Shown here: positions 1 to 11,727 of the stretch, one piece after another
Numbering within the stretch: the stretch's first letter is position 1
Layout: every line of letters starts with the position of its first letter
Assembly: GCF_000210295.1 (NCBI RefSeq)
Contig: NC_026738.1
Location: 1,321,738 to 1,385,737, forward strand
DNA from: Trypanosoma brucei gambiense DAL972
Taxonomy: Eukaryota > Euglenozoa > Kinetoplastea > Trypanosomatida > Trypanosomatidae
Length of the DNA: 64,000 nucleotides
Direction of reading: 5' to 3'
Program-made: the position numbers and the translations under genes
The notes under the pieces: model-generated
What the model was told of the DNA's origin: nothing
Database searches by the model: none
The model's input: the letters and a program-made list of their open reading frames with translations, nothing else

Positions 1-475
1 GGATGGCCTCTGCGGTGTTGAATCTTGGTGCTTGGTGTTGTTCCCCCTTTTGATTGTGATACAAAGCCACATTGCGTGCATTGTAGCGGCTCAGATGTGC
101 CTACTGGGTCGTTCACTGAATGCCCTCTCGTTTCCGTCGCTCGGGAGCCCTTCGTTGGAATACTTGCATTCTCTTCGAGTTCCCGTTGCCTTTTTATTCC
201 TCGCGACCCCGTTTGCGGTTGTACTTCGCAGTATTTCGTCCCGTGCCTTATCACTAGTCCATTTTACGTATGAAATGTATAGCTGCGAGGTCCATATATC
301 GCTTCATTTTCTCCAGGGGTTGAACTAGTGGTGTTATCACTTTGTTCATTGGTGTTGGGTTGATGCGGCCGGTTTTCACTTTGTGTGCCTATCCGTTTCT
401 CCACCACTGGAATGATGTGCTAAAGCTGACCTCTGCTCTTTATTCCATGACGTATTGTCGAGCCTCTCTGCTAAA
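1..475. other. Unassigned sequence left of the ingi relic
   Basis: No gene is supported here. It may be the far 3' end of the ingi relic, but no recognisable motif or poly(A) tail marks a boundary. Confidence 0.3.
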
Positions 476-1617
476 TCAATTTGAACCCACAGATTCCTCA
501 CTGGGGTGTATTTTTTTATCATATTCAGTGTGGATTATGGTTCCGCCAGTGTGGGGTGGAAAGGGACTGTCGTTGGTCATGTAGTGTTTCTGTGGCCTGC
601 GCAATGTTAGTACACCTGCACTCTTGGATTGAAAGCCACGTTCTGCGCAAACCCATTTGTGCTGTTTGATATTTTCATCTTCTTTCCGCTTCTCCGACAT
701 TTCATCGTCTAAGTTTCTCGTTTTGTGCCATGTGAGCCCTCCTTTGTTTCCATAGGATTTGTTACAGACAATGAGCACATACGACTTCGGTGGAGGGGGC
801 AGGGGTTATAGGGTCAAATTTCAGGCACCACCCCAAGTTCTGCAGCATGTTTCAACCGGCGCAATGCCTCATGGTAGGGTACACTGTGAATTCGGTTCGT
901 ATGAAACACTATGTGAGCTCTATCGGAATTTATTTTCCCGCAGTGTGCGCAGGGATGGGTCTGACACCATCTGCACCTGTTAGGAACTGTTTTGTTTATC
1001 CTCCGCAGCAACCATCCATATGTATTCGATGTCCCAATGCGGAATTGGCGACTTCACCTGCTCTATCGGTTTAGTGGCAAATCTTCTTTAGTTGGTTGCC
1101 ATTCACCGGTCATTTCCAACCTGTGTGTCTTCAGTTTCTCTCTGCTCGCCATGAGGTGTCACTTTTCCAAGGCAGTGATGTCGGGTATTCACCCAACGTC
1201 TTGTTGAGGAACGTTTGCATGTGCCCTCGCTTTTGTGTTCGTCAATTCATTCTTTTCTACACCACAATGTCCAAAAATAAACTGAAGGCAGATGCTGGTG
1301 CTATGATATCCGATACCCAAGAGTACTATCCAAGTCTCCCGCAAAATTCCTGCCTTTACCGCTGTTTCTCCCATTCGCAGTGGCTCGAACAGCGACCGCC
1401 GGTCAGTAGAAAGAGACATTTTACACGGATGAGCTCCCTTCGGTTGTAATATGCTTATCATTTTATGCAAAACCTCGAACATTACTATGCACTCAGGTTG
1501 GTAGCTACACGCTATTGTTCCGGCTCCACAGTGAACCGTCGAGATGGGATTGTCATTCCTATATGTCGTTGAGTCAAACGTGATTTTATTCCTAAGGAAA
1601 CAGATCCGTCTGCTCAC
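476..1617 (-). mobile_element. Degenerate ingi-type non-LTR retrotransposon relic (RNase H and zinc-finger end)
   Basis: Broken minus-strand frames match the 3' part of the trypanosome ingi/L1Tc retroposon. Frame 1189-1617 resembles an RNase H domain: it has a phrase like the catalytic-Asp region (STDRRSLFEPL) and then FGHCGVEKNELTNTKA, which fits the conserved HCG..NE..D block. Frame 814-1011 has a Cys/His cluster (CRWC..CAHCG), and frame 476-778 has a C2H2-like finger (CNKSYGNKGGLTWHK) followed by a decayed second one. The order RNase H then zinc fingers is that of ingi. No reverse transcriptase or endonuclease part is recognisable upstream and no poly(A) end is obvious, so this is an old truncated copy. 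Family knowledge gives the domain order; the identity is inferred by eye. Confidence 0.6.
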
Positions 1618-1619
1618 AC

Positions 1620-2244
1620 TTCAAAATGCGGCATGGAATTTAGTTGGGTTCCCTTTGCACGGTAGTGCCTTACAATCAATTTCTTACATAATTCAAGCTG
1701 AACGCCGTCCTAGGAATCGGCATGCACATCCGATGATAGTGTTATATGTAACAAAAAACTGGGGGAGAAAGTTAAGGTGACTGGTGGTAGCGGTTCTCTT
1801 TGTCTTTCTACTTCGACAGCGAAGAGCTTCTGCATGATTGTGCGATACATTTGACGGGGGGAATGCGGTGGGTGACGTACAATGTTTGCAAATCCTTTGC
1901 AGTTTTCACCGTGTGTTTTGCAAGTAAGCAGGTATCGTAAGCCGCGGATCAGTAATTCCTCACGAAGAGAGAAAAAGTTGGCTTGAAGGCGAGCATCGTA
2001 CGTCTGGTAGTGTCCCGGTGCGGACGGCGTCTTAAATGTTTGTTAGAAGGCCCTGCGTTTGAAAGATCTTTTCTTGTAGCGTAGTCCCCATCTTTAGAGC
2101 ATAATGGCTGTACTTTCGAATAGTGATAGCTAGAACGCACGCGTCTTTGAATCCCTTTGCTGTCACCGCATTTTGCTTAACAGCTAGTGGTGCAATTATT
2201 GTCACTGCCACGAATTGCAGCGAATTTCCTGATATTATATGCAT
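1620..2244 (-). pseudogene. VSG pseudogene, N-terminal part (class A-like)
   Basis: A frame starting with ATG at 2244 encodes a short hydrophobic stretch and then an N-terminal VSG-like helix: GFKDACVLAITIRKYSHYAL followed by LQEKIFQTQGLL, the usual pattern of class A variant surface glycoproteins. It stops after about 70 codons, and the similarity continues through shifted frames toward 1620. No C-terminal domain follows; the ingi relic begins there instead. VSGs form the GPI-anchored surface coat and most genomic copies are pseudogenes used as gene-conversion donors. The call rests on pattern, not on a search. Confidence 0.45.
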
Positions 2245-2699
2245 ATCACTTAATACGGTTGTGGGGTAATGACATTATTTCTCTACTGAGGTACGGACTT
2301 TCAACCTAATTTCTTACTTTCAGTAAGACCGGCTCTTGAAAGGCAGCCTTTTAATTCCTCGTGTCAGAGGTTCAGTTGCAGCCTCACAAATTGATTGGCG
2401 CCGCTACTGCTACAACTTTATGCTGGAAGTCAAGGGTTCTCGGCCACTTTTTATTTAGATAGGGCTACACTGTCCGACGTATTAGATTGCTGCAATCAGG
2501 CTGTAACTGGCGTCACTGTCGTTCTTGTTTCGCTTCTGCTTTTGTTTCAAATCCCGGGTTTAAGTACTGCGATTGCGCTCAAGACTTGTTAATTTTTATT
2601 TGGGCTGGATTTTGAATTTCTTTTGTGCATGCTTCATGTGTCCCAGTGAAGCTTCATTATCTATCATCCTTATGTGAATCTGCCTGCCATCGAATTGTG
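2245..2699. other. Non-coding 5' flank of VSG pseudogene
   Basis: AT-rich sequence between the VSG-like start and the co-transposed region. No gene or RNA is supported. Confidence 0.4.
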
Positions 2700-3535
2700 T
2701 TCTTTTATCACCTGTATACCAATATGAAATCGCCAGCGTATCACTACAAACTTTCGCCACCTCATACAACCCTCCTCTAACGGTTCACATATGCGCTATT
2801 TCAAACCGTTTCGCGTTATTAACCTTAGTTTTCTATCCATAGTAAACCATTAGTGTTCCGAGTTTCAAAATCCTCCTCCACAAAATATTATATTGTTTTC
2901 CACAAACTTTGGCAATTATTATTATGTTGGACATGAGGAATACTCTGACGCTACTTCACACTCACGCAACTCTTGTCGGTTGGTTCTGTTTCGGCTGGAT
3001 ATTAGGATCTATCAGCAGATTAAAAACTACAGTCGCTGCCATCATCTCAGCCATTGTATCTATCTACTTTTGATTAAAGATGGGGTATCATCGGCTGCAG
3101 ATGTAATATTTTCCCCTTTTATTTTGTGCATATCTTTTTTTACTCTATATTTTCTTTATTTCTTTCGTCCGCTGCTTTCACCACTCCGGATAACGTACAA
3201 AATTCACTTGGTCCGTACAATGTACTCCGTCTCTACTTCGTTGTCCTCCTCCACCACCTTCTCGTGTATTAGGGTGTTCACCATCATGTTTGTACTTAAA
3301 ATTTGAGCACACTCCATTTCCGTTTCTCTTTTCGTCTTTCTCATTTTCCTTTAATTATGTTCCTCGTGCCTTTAAACTTCATCTTACTTCTATTGTGGAC
3401 GTGCTATTGCTTTAAGTCTTTCTATATTACTTGCACAGCACTTCTTCACCACCACTGCTAGTATTACAATATTACTAGATTATTCACACACACAACACTT
3501 CTATCATAATTATTATTATCATCATAGCCCTAATT
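2700..3535 (-). repeat. VSG co-transposed region with one degenerate 70-bp repeat
   Basis: About 2700-3460 is AT-rich sequence similar to 12540-13330 and in part to 9440-9935. For example, a gaggaata stretch near 2936 recurs near 12753, and tatctatc stretches near 3057 recur near 9499. At 3463-3525 lies a decayed 70-bp repeat: an AATATTA-like core, a CACACACACAACACTTCT stretch, then TTA/TCA triplets. In minus-strand VSG cassettes the 70-bp repeat lies upstream and gives homology for gene conversion. This fits the cassette of the VSG relic to the left. Confidence 0.6.
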
Positions 3536-3679
3536 AATGTACATAAAATAAAAAAACTAATTTATGATAGCACTAAAGTTTCATAACATGTCACCATAAT
3601 CCTGTATACTCATAGGACACTTTCATAAAAAAATTTATATTTTCATGAATTTACATTAATTTTCATATTTTTTTCAAAA

Positions 3680-3695
3680 AGTTTTAAATGCATCA
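3680..3695 (-). promoter_or_regulatory. Degenerate VSG 3' UTR 16-mer
   Basis: On the minus strand TGATGCATTTAAAACT matches the conserved VSG 16-mer TGATATATTTTAACAC at about 10 of 16 positions. It lies about 90 bases past the stop of the VSG pseudogene at 3786, the expected place. The 16-mer stabilises VSG mRNA in bloodstream forms; this copy is decayed. Confidence 0.45.
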
Positions 3696-3785
3696 AATTT
3701 AGGACATTTTAGCAAATTTATTAAATTCTCTCAAAATAGAAAATCTCATAAGTTCCATAAAATTGAGAAACAACCTTCAGAATCT

Positions 3786-5279
3786 TTAAAGTACAACCAT
3801 ACTCTCAAGAGCTGCAGCAATCACACAAATTTTCTTATTTAGAAGAATCGTGGAATCTCTGCATGTGCTGTCAACCAAAAAACAGATAGACTTTTTGCCA
3901 GGGGGCGCTTTCCTTTTTACTGCTTCACATTATGTCTAGTTCTCAATGGTGCTGCACACAGGTTTGGGAGTATTATCTTTTTTGTTTTCTGGCTGGCTCT
4001 CGGCTGACTCCACTGCCTTGTTTGTACCGTCGCCACTTTTCACTTGTTCCTTTGGGTGTAGTAACTGGGATTTGTGTAAGCTTGCAAGTGCCGAGGCGAG
4101 CCCTGGACCTTCTGCAAGTTCTTTTGCTTGCTTGTTTGATTGTTCGGCCGTTGTATGATAGGCTGTTTGCTTATCACCTGGCCCTGTGATATAGTCTTTT
4201 TAAAAGTTTTCATTGCGTGTTTCGAAAAGTAATTTGACCGTTTTTTCAAGTTTACTGCTGCCAATACTGTCTTTGCCATACAACATCGCTAGAGCTCCTT
4301 GCGCTTCAGGACTTTGCTTCAGTTCACTTAATGTTGTTTGTTCTAGATCCTTTACCGCTATGGTCTTGATTTTGTCGAGTTCGCATATCGCCCCTAACAC
4401 GTCATTGTCAGCTGGCATTGTCTCTTTGTCTTTGTCAGTTGTGGAGTGGCAGTGATCATTGTTGTTGCCTGTCTTGAGAGCTACTAGTTCGGGCTTTGGA
4501 TCGTCCAAGAGCTTGTAAGTGCTTAGGTCTAGTAGAATCACCGCCTGATCGCTTGTTGTGGAACAGCCCCGCATGGTTGCCGCACTGGATGTCCACTTGC
4601 CGGTGCCGGCGGCGTTGTTTCCTTGTTTACACGTTAGTTTCGGCTTCTTAGTTGTTTCTAGTGTCGCGTATTTTGTTGCTTGTGAGAGCGCTATCTTGTT
4701 CTTTAGCTGTTCACCTTTCCTTTGCCCGTCGACTTCCACTTTGCCGGTTCGGACCATTTTGCATACCGCTGCCGGCAGCTTGACTTCATTGAGGCTTACT
4801 TCTATGCTTTTTTTGGGTTGCCTGTCGCCTCAGGTGTGTTTTCGTCTAGCACTTTGATCAGCTTGCCGAAGTTTGCGGCGGCTATCTTATGCATTGGCGC
4901 TGTTGTGCCTATCCGCTGGTTAATTATATCGGCTAGTTTGTCTAGCTCGGTCTGCTTTGTCTTGAGGGCTTTTGTATCCGCTGCATTTGTCGTGGCGGCG
5001 GAGCCCGCCAGTATCACGAACGCTGCGTATTTTTTCCCTTTTGTTTGGCATACTCGTGCAGCCAAAGGTTAGCGATGTGAACATTTTTTTGGAGGTTGCC
5101 GCTTGCTGCTCTAACGGCTTGCCTCGCTCTTCCACTCTGTTGTCCAGAAGTTGCATACCGCCGCAAGTTGAAGGCAGCTGCCCTTGGCCGCTGTTGTCCG
5201 TTACGTCCGCGGTTACCGGTGTGATGAGTACGCATGCGGCTAACAGCCATTTCAAAGCGTGGTAGGTCGTATCCTTCAT
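3786..5279 (-). pseudogene. VSG pseudogene, near full length with several frameshifts (class B-like)
   Basis: ATG at 5279 opens a signal peptide (hydrophobic LLAACVLITPVTA), but the reading shifts frame at least three times: frames 4920-5279, 4802-5065, 4200-4757 and 4040-4279. Together they show a VSG N-terminal domain (KKYAAFVILAG, NQRIGTTAPMHKIAAANFGK, GCSTTSDQAVILLDLSTYKL) and a lysine-rich C-terminal part. The end is a typical GPI-signal region (CRDSTILLNKKICVIAAALE) with its stop at 3786-3788. The length of about 1.5 kb is normal for VSG. The frameshifts mean no intact protein. It sits in a minus-strand cassette between an ESAG3-like relic and its own 3' 16-mer. Confidence 0.85.
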
Positions 5280-5511
5280 TTTCCACTCCTATACTTGCTG
5301 TTTGACGGGAGGGTTTCCTGCTAAATGATGTTCAACGTAGATGGTTTCGCCGTTAAAGTAGTAGCGGTTGCTGGTAGTATTTGCTGTGACGTGATTCCCA
5401 TCATTAACGTTTTTAAGGGAGGTATCAAGAAATAAGTGGGTTTCCTGCGATTTCGGCGTTCGAAGTGCCTGGTCGTATCAAATCTTGGTTGCTTTAAATA
5501 AATCCCCTTCT
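5280..5511. other. Spacer between ESAG3-like relic and VSG pseudogene
   Basis: Short AT-rich spacer. An open minus-strand stretch here (5321-5530) may hold the tail of the ESAG3-like relic, but it shows no family motif. Confidence 0.35.
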
Positions 5512-6510
5512 TTAAAAGAATTTTCCACAAATACTTTCGTAATCAAAATGCAACCTCTTCCCTGATACTACATAAGTTTGCAATTTCCATAGATTATGGC
5601 TTCTAAATTTCTTGCTTACGAACATGTCATACCAAGTTAAGTTTGTGATAATTTCTTTTGCTCTTTCCCTCCAAGAGAACGCGTTTCCTGCGAGATGAAG
5701 GAATACAGCCTCCCCAATTGGGCCGCTTACTGGTATGGAAAAGAAATGCTCTTCATAATCCAAGCCAATCATTCCTCTTGGTAAAAGAGGTCTCGTGCCG
5801 ATATTTTGCTCTTTGTACACACTCCAAAGAAGTAAAGGTTTGTGAATACTCTGGTCCGGCCACCATTCATCGCTCATTTTAAGTATTTCATTAAACGCTT
5901 TCTCAAATTTTCTGAATGCCCAAACTCTTGCTATTATTCCACCTCCATTCGAGTATGCTTTTTGATTTGCAGGCCACTTAATTAAGTGCATAAGGTTTGG
6001 CTGGGCCTCTGCCAAGTAAGCAGCTTGGAAGAACCATGCGCACCTCTCCATATTCTCCTTGTGATGTGAGTTCATAAGCAAATCCAACTGAGGTTAATAA
6101 TACTCAGCTGTCGACATAAATAGAATTGGAGAAATCCGCTTTTCTTTGACTATATCCTCTCCACTAAAATTCTCTTCATTTTCTGCAGTATTTTGTATAA
6201 AATATTCCACAGCATTTTCATACTTCTGTCCATCAGTAACAATAACATCAGATCCGTCTGAATGAATTAAAATATCCTCATCACTTGCATTCTGTTTCTT
6301 TAAAATTCCATAACCCATCTAGGTCTTTTAACATGGATATACAAAACTCCCATCGCAATTGTAATAATTTCAATGTTACTTAGTTTGGCACTCAATATGA
6401 GCCTACACCATCCTTGTGTTGCATGAGTTTGAACTACAAGCGCAAACCCTCTGAAATTATTATGGTCATTCTGTATTATATTTGCCGTTGTTTCTTCTTG
6501 GAGGAATATT
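5512..6510 (-). pseudogene. ESAG3-like glycosyltransferase-fold pseudogene
   Basis: Three minus-strand frames join into one decayed gene. The first part (about 6510-6330, no start) reads NFRGFALVVQTHATQGWCRL. The second, 6094-6318, contains DEDILIHSDGSDVIVTDGQ. The third, 5512-6087, contains AYSNGGGIIARVWAF and MSDEWWPDQSIHKPLLLWSV. The spacing of an S/D-rich acidic motif, an SNGGGIIA motif and a DEWWPDQ motif resembles the glycosyltransferase domain of lysyl-hydroxylase (PLOD) type. I recall this domain in the expression-site-associated ESAG3 family, but that assignment is from memory. A stop lies directly upstream of the 6318 ATG and another at 6094, so it is not functional. It lies just upstream of the VSG pseudogene. 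Confidence 0.6.
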
Positions 6511-6989
6511 TAGTTTATGCGCACTAAAAGCAGTAAAAATTGTAATAGTAAAGTTTTAAATATACCAAATTTCACTTCTATAATACACCTTTGAAAATTT
6601 GAGAAAGTTGTAAGAAAAACTTATAAACTGTAAGAAAAGAATTTAGTTACGATATTAAGCTGTTTATTGAAGAAAGGTTCTTCATATATATAATGTTTCA
6701 ATATTCTTATGTTATAAAAGTTCGTTGCTGTAACAGCGGCATTTGTAGTTTGCCTTTTGGCACGGATAAGTGATTTTCACATTAGAAGCTCGTTGTAGTC
6801 ATACCTAGTGTCACACAATGTACATCACGCTGTTCTTTGAATTATTAACATCCTGCTTTGTGTATTTTTACGGTAATTAAAGTACCTACCTGCTGTTCAT
6901 GGATTATGTATACTAAGAGTTTTACTAGATTACTCTGCTAAATAACTCAGCCATCTTTTATGTCATGAGACTCAAATCAACGTAGCTTT
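6511..6989. other. AT-rich spacer, nothing recognised
   Basis: No coding frame, repeat or RNA is supported between the ESAG3-like relic and the co-transposed region. Confidence 0.4.
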
Positions 6990-7600
6990 ATGAACTGCTG
7001 TTACAGCTGCTGTTTCCAGCGCTTATGCAGTATTATCTGTCTGTTTCTGTGTGAAGCAAAGTGCACAATACCCTTGACTTCTTGTATTATTTTCCTTTGG
7101 TCCGTGGTATCGAGTGTTCTATCGTTTCGTTATATATTTTTTCTCCATTTCGGCTTTCCCACTGTTTTTCTGGATTATGTAGCGTAGACATTTGTCTCTG
7201 CAGTGCAGTCTTTGTGTCCACCGTTTTACCCTCTGCCATATCCTCTTATTTTGTGCTTCCCGCTGTCATGTTTTTTGTTGCGAAGGGCATATTCCACTTC
7301 TTTCCCTCTTTCTTCCTGCAATCCCTTTAATGATATTTCCCCTTGCCTATCTTCCCCTCCCCTACTCTATCTTTACCTCACTAACTCTCACAATTTTAAG
7401 TGCTTCTATTCTTGCTGCTCACTCTGTATTCATCACTCTTACTTTAATATTAGTGCATACACACTCCAGACACTGTCCTATCATTATCATTACTATTATC
7501 ATTATCATTATTATCATTATTATATCACTATTATTACTGATCTTAGCATAATATTCGTATATACACACTTACAACACTCTCCTATTATTATTATTATTAA
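6990..7600 (-). repeat. VSG co-transposed region with about two 70-bp repeat units
   Basis: The pyrimidine-rich stretch 6990-7440 resembles the other co-transposed regions of this array. Around 7440-7600 there are about two 70-bp-type units, including ATAATATTCGTATATACACA near 7549, the core that recurs through the large array at 34486-41420, followed by ATTATT triplets. It is oriented upstream of the minus-strand VSG cassette to its left. Confidence 0.7.
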
Positions 7601-7676
7601 TTTTCTAACTGAACTACTTGACGCACTTAGTCCATATTCTTATGTTTTTCACTAATTTGTACAGTTTCATCAAAAA

Positions 7677-7692
7677 GTATTAAAACGTATCA
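7677..7692 (-). promoter_or_regulatory. VSG 3' UTR 16-mer variant
   Basis: The minus strand reads TGATACGTTTTAATAC, 13 of 16 matches to the VSG consensus, about 45 bases past the stop at 7735. Confidence 0.6.
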
Positions 7693-7734
7693 CGTGCTTC
7701 CATATTGACTCAAAATAGCAATTTTTTATGAATT

Positions 7735-9147
7735 TTATAAAATTGAGATAAGATCCATAAAGTAACAAAATGCTACAAAAGTCACAAAAGCAGCAGCCAT
7801 CAGAGTAAATCTCTTATTGAGGATAAAACTGGAATCATTGCAAGTGTTACCTTTCGATTTACAACTGGTTTCCTCTTTGCAAGCTCCTTTGTCTGTTCCA
7901 TGTTTTGAGCATTTCTCTTCATTTTTGTCGCCTCATTGAGCTTTTGCCTGTGCACCTTGTTGTTCTTTTGCCTTTTCGGATCTAATAAGCATGTTTTTCT
8001 TTATAAGCTGCACTGTCGTTCCATTTTCATGGTGGTTTGCATGTCGAGTTATTCATGTTGGAAACCTTGCACGCTTGTTCGTTAGACACTCGTTTCTTTG
8101 CAGAAGGACTTGTCGTTGTTCTGGCCCCTTTAATTTGGAGTAAAACCAAAAAAACGTGTTTTCTGGGGCGACCGACCGGGCAAGTAACATCTTTATCGTC
8201 GCTTCTTTTGTCGCCAGGTGCGCCGCGTTTCTGTTTCTGTGGTCAATAGCTCTAGCTCGGGTGTTATTTTGCTATGCCATGGCACGTCGTTGTCAGTCGC
8301 TACTTGTCCTGGTTTCTTGCCGTTATATTTAATGCATCTTTCCGTTTCTCTGTTGGCTGTCGCACGAGTTTTAGAAGGCCCTCAGGTAAGAATGTGTCAT
8401 TTATTGTGAAGTATTTCAGGACGTCTTCTAATCTTTCTGTTGGTGAACTTGCCGGTGCATTGTCTTCCTCTTCCACCATGCACTTCTTTAACACTTTTTG
8501 TATTAGACTGTCTGTTGGTGCAGCGTTATCCGCCCAGTCCACCGTGGTTCAGACACTTTTTCAGTACGTGTGCTGAGGGTTCGCCTGATTTTGAGCCACA
8601 CGCACAGGCTAGTGCTGTTGCTAGCCGTTTGGTTTTGGCATCGTTTATTGTCTGTTGCGCTGCCCTCAGTCGACCGTGCGTGAGCTGTGATTTGCTTAGT
8701 ATTGGTACTAGCACCGTTAGAAATTTTCCTTTCTGCGCCGCAGTCAACTTGGCCGTTGCAGCCTTCAAGTCGTTGTGATTATTTGCTTTTATCTTATCCA
8801 GTAGTTTTTCGCCTTATGGCCAATTGGTGTAGAGGCTGTGGCACGGTTTTGTCTCCTTTAAGGTTTTGGTGGTTGATTCTGACAACTTTGCTTGTCGTCT
8901 TTGTGTTTAAAAACCTGCAAAACTGATGCGTTCGCAGTGCTGAGGTTAAAGCGTGCAGTTCGTTGAATGCTTCTGACTCAGTTGTCGTCGCCGTCGGTTG
9001 CTTATAACTAGTTGTTGCGGCTGCCGCTAGCTCGCAGGGCCGGCGGGCCGCTTTCATGTTGCCTACCGCTGGCACGGTTGCTGTTACCTTCCCTGCTTCA
9101 AAAATCAACGCCGTTGTAAATAATACTGTTTGTTTTTCTCGAATCAT
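7735..9147 (-). pseudogene. VSG pseudogene with frameshifts
   Basis: ATG at 9147 opens a signal-like segment (VLFTTALIFEAG) and a VSG N-terminus (TVPAVGNMKAARRPCELAAA, then ESEAFNELHALTSALRT). The frame is lost and resumes in 8526-8768 (AAQKGKFLTVLVPILSK) and 8300-8542. The C-terminal end has Cys-rich text (CKEETSCKSKGNTCNDSSF) and a GPI-addition tail (ILNKRFTLMAAAFVTFVAF), stopping at 7735-7737. A frame open from 9222 exists, but the 9147 start gives a better signal peptide. Multiple frame breaks make it a pseudogene, like most array VSGs. Confidence 0.82.
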
Positions 9148-9439
9148 CCATCGCTTTCGTCTTTTGCTGGTGAAGGTGTGCAGTTTGTAATATCGTCGCG
9201 TTACTGAAGCGGAATGCACCACATGTTCATTTGGTAAAAAACTGCGGTTTCTTTGACTTCCTGTACCTGCACGTACTGATCCTCACACTCCTTTGCAGTT
9301 AATATAAACTTTAAACAATGTATAATACACTTTTACGATCTATATACATATTTCCTTTTAATTCTCTTTATTTTACACTCAACTATGTAAACCACAGTCA
9401 TTCTATTATTTTTGATTAATCCTCTTTTTAACATTCTTA

Positions 9440-9991
9440 AAAGGAGAATCCGCCATCATATTTAAAATTTCAGTCGCAACCATCATATATACAATAGTAT
9501 CTATCCATCTTTGAGTAAAATACACTGCGTTAGCATCTTCGGTATTATTTTCTTCTGTGCTGTGCTGTCGGGAATCCATCCGCTACTACTGTATTTCCTT
9601 TCCCCCTTTTAGTTTTATATCACTGTTTCTGCTGAAGGTTTGGTGACTCCATTTGGCTTGTATGCTGCACTTTGTGTCTCCATTTTTCTTCCTTGGTCAC
9701 ATCTTTATGTGTTATAATGACAATTTCTATCTTTGTGTTTGAACTTGCGCATATTCTATCTCCTTGTTGTATCTGTTTCTGTCTTTTTACTTGTCTTCAA
9801 TAATAATATTCCACTCGCTCTCTCACGCTCTCCATCCCTCTTCCACCTACCGTCAAGTTAGGTACTTAGTCAAATTTTACTTGTGCCACTTTTTTTGGCT
9901 ACATCTATTTTGGATTTACAGTAATTTTATTCTACAACTCATATTATAATATCAGTATATACATGCACTTTCAACACACTTCTATATGCTT
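9440..9991 (-). repeat. VSG co-transposed region with a single 70-bp relic
   Basis: Sequence at 9440-9935 resembles 2990-3420 (atctatccatctttga followed by TCTGTGCTGTGCTGTCGG-like text). A single decayed 70-bp unit at 9935-9991 contains ATAATATCAGTATATACATG and CAACACACTTCT. Confidence 0.6.
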
Positions 9992-10167
9992 AGTGTTACT
10001 ATTTTTTTGCCTAACTGGTGGCCATAAAATAAACCAAATTAAAAAATATTCGTTATATCTCTCACTTTTCATCCCTTCACACGCTACTGATTTACAGCTT
10101 TACTCTATGTTCATACCAAAATTCCATGTTTTTAAGTGTTTTAAAATTTTTATATTTTTATCTAAAA

Positions 10168-10183
10168 GTGTTAAAATATGTTG
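10168..10183 (-). promoter_or_regulatory. VSG 3' UTR 16-mer variant
   Basis: The minus strand reads CAACATATTTTAACAC, 13 of 16 matches to the VSG consensus, with the 3' half exact. It lies about 45 bases past the stop of the VSG pseudogene at 10227. Confidence 0.6.
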
Positions 10184-10226
10184 AAAATTCTAGAATATTT
10201 AATAAATTTTCATTAATTTCATGAAA

Positions 10227-11727
10227 TTAAGTAAAAATCTCTAAAATTACACCAAACTCACAAAAAGCAGCAACCATCAGTGAAATGTTGTTATTTAAGA
10301 AAAAACTAGTATCTTTGCAAGTTTTACCCTCCAACGTACAATCCGTGGCTTTGCGGTCATCTTTGTTGGTATATTTGGAGCACTTGGAGTCAGTTTTCCC
10401 ACCTTTCCCTGTTTCTTGCTTTGGTGCTTCTTTTACTGCCTTTTCATCCGCTTCTTGCGTCAATGTGCATTGCTTGCCCCTCTCGTTTGTATCGACAAAA
10501 TGACACCCTTCTGTGTCGCCACATTTTGTTTTGTTTTCCCCTACGTCGTTGAAAATTTGCTTCTGCGGTTTTTCAGGTGCTTTGGCACCAAAGTTTTTCA
10601 GCTGCTCCTTTAGGTCTGTTACTTCCTTATTTAGGCTCGTAACTCGAGCTTGTTGATAGTGTCTGAGGAGCTTATCCAGCTCGTCTAAATCGTTGATGGT
10701 GCTCGACTCTTTACCCTCAGGTGCCTTGCCGGTTACATCGATTACTTTGGTGTCCAGGAAATTACTGTACTCTTTCTCCATGTCTGTGCCAAACGCCGAT
10801 TCTACAGCTTGTGTTATATTACCTGGGTCCTGGCTTTCCAGTTTTTTGTCACCTAGAACTGCTTCCCTGTATGCATTCCTGAAGTCGCTGTCTCCTAGTT
10901 GCTTGGGCCTTTGAATTAATATTGTGCGCCGATTTCCTTCGTTGTGAGATAAGCGTCGTGTGCTGCATTCATGGTTACATGCTTTGACGAAGTTGTTGTG
11001 ATGGCGTCGGCGTGGTTGTTGTTGAAAGTTGTGCCAAGCTTGCCGCCTGTGACTGTGTTGATGAGATGTCTACTAGTTTTCTGTTCTGTTAGAGTGCAGC
11101 TCGCTCCTCTTTGGCTTGTTGTCGCATCCGCGTTTCCAGCTAGATCGCTATTTGCTATGCCCGTCGGTCCGAACTGGGTCGTTACCACCTCTGCGGGCTC
11201 TACGGTGGGTGCTTTTGCGATACAGCCTTTTTTCTCATTGCTGTCTGTGACCCACCTGAGATTTTCCACGCATATTTTCCTTCGATTAGACAGGCATGTG
11301 CCCCGTCTTCTGCGATTTGATTGGCCATGTTTACGAATTCTTGTATCGCGCCTTCAAACTTGGCGGCGTGTGCGATTGCCGTTGCTGCAATTGTTACCGT
11401 CGTCCTTTGGGCCGCTTTTTGGTTTGAATTGGCTTTGGTCATGTAATATTCAATGAGGACGAGGTCAACTTTGCGATATTCGCCTGATTTCTTCATTTCA
11501 ATGTATATTTTTGTCTTGTAGGCTTGCGCTAGATACTGAGCGACCCCGCCTATCTTGTGTTTCAGCATCTGCGCCGCTCTTTTCTGGACCTTCTGTAAGT
11601 CTGCTGCTACTGCACATGCCGCTTTCCATGTTTCTTTTCTGATCGGGTTTGTCGATGCGGCTTGTGAATGAGTAACAATTAAAGATATCGGAAACACTAG
11701 CAGTTGTAGGCTTCTGTTGTGCTTCAT
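10227..11727 (-). pseudogene. VSG pseudogene, near full length, two frameshifts (class A-like)
   Basis: ATG at 11727 begins a signal peptide (LQLLVFPISLIVTHSQA) and a class A VSG N-terminus (ETWKAACAVAADLQKVQKRA; then AIAHAAKFEGAIQEFVNMAN). The frame passes to 10916-11269 (CTLTEQKTSRHLINTVTGGK) near 11200-11269, and again near 10916 to a frame that runs without an ATG from about 10920 to 10227 (LGDSDFRNAYREAVLGDKKL). The C-terminal domain has the VSG cysteine spacing (CSKYTNKDDRKATDC, CKDTSFFLNNNISLMVAAF) and a GPI signal. Only two shifts separate it from a complete VSG, making it the best-preserved one in the window and a plausible conversion donor. Confidence 0.88.
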
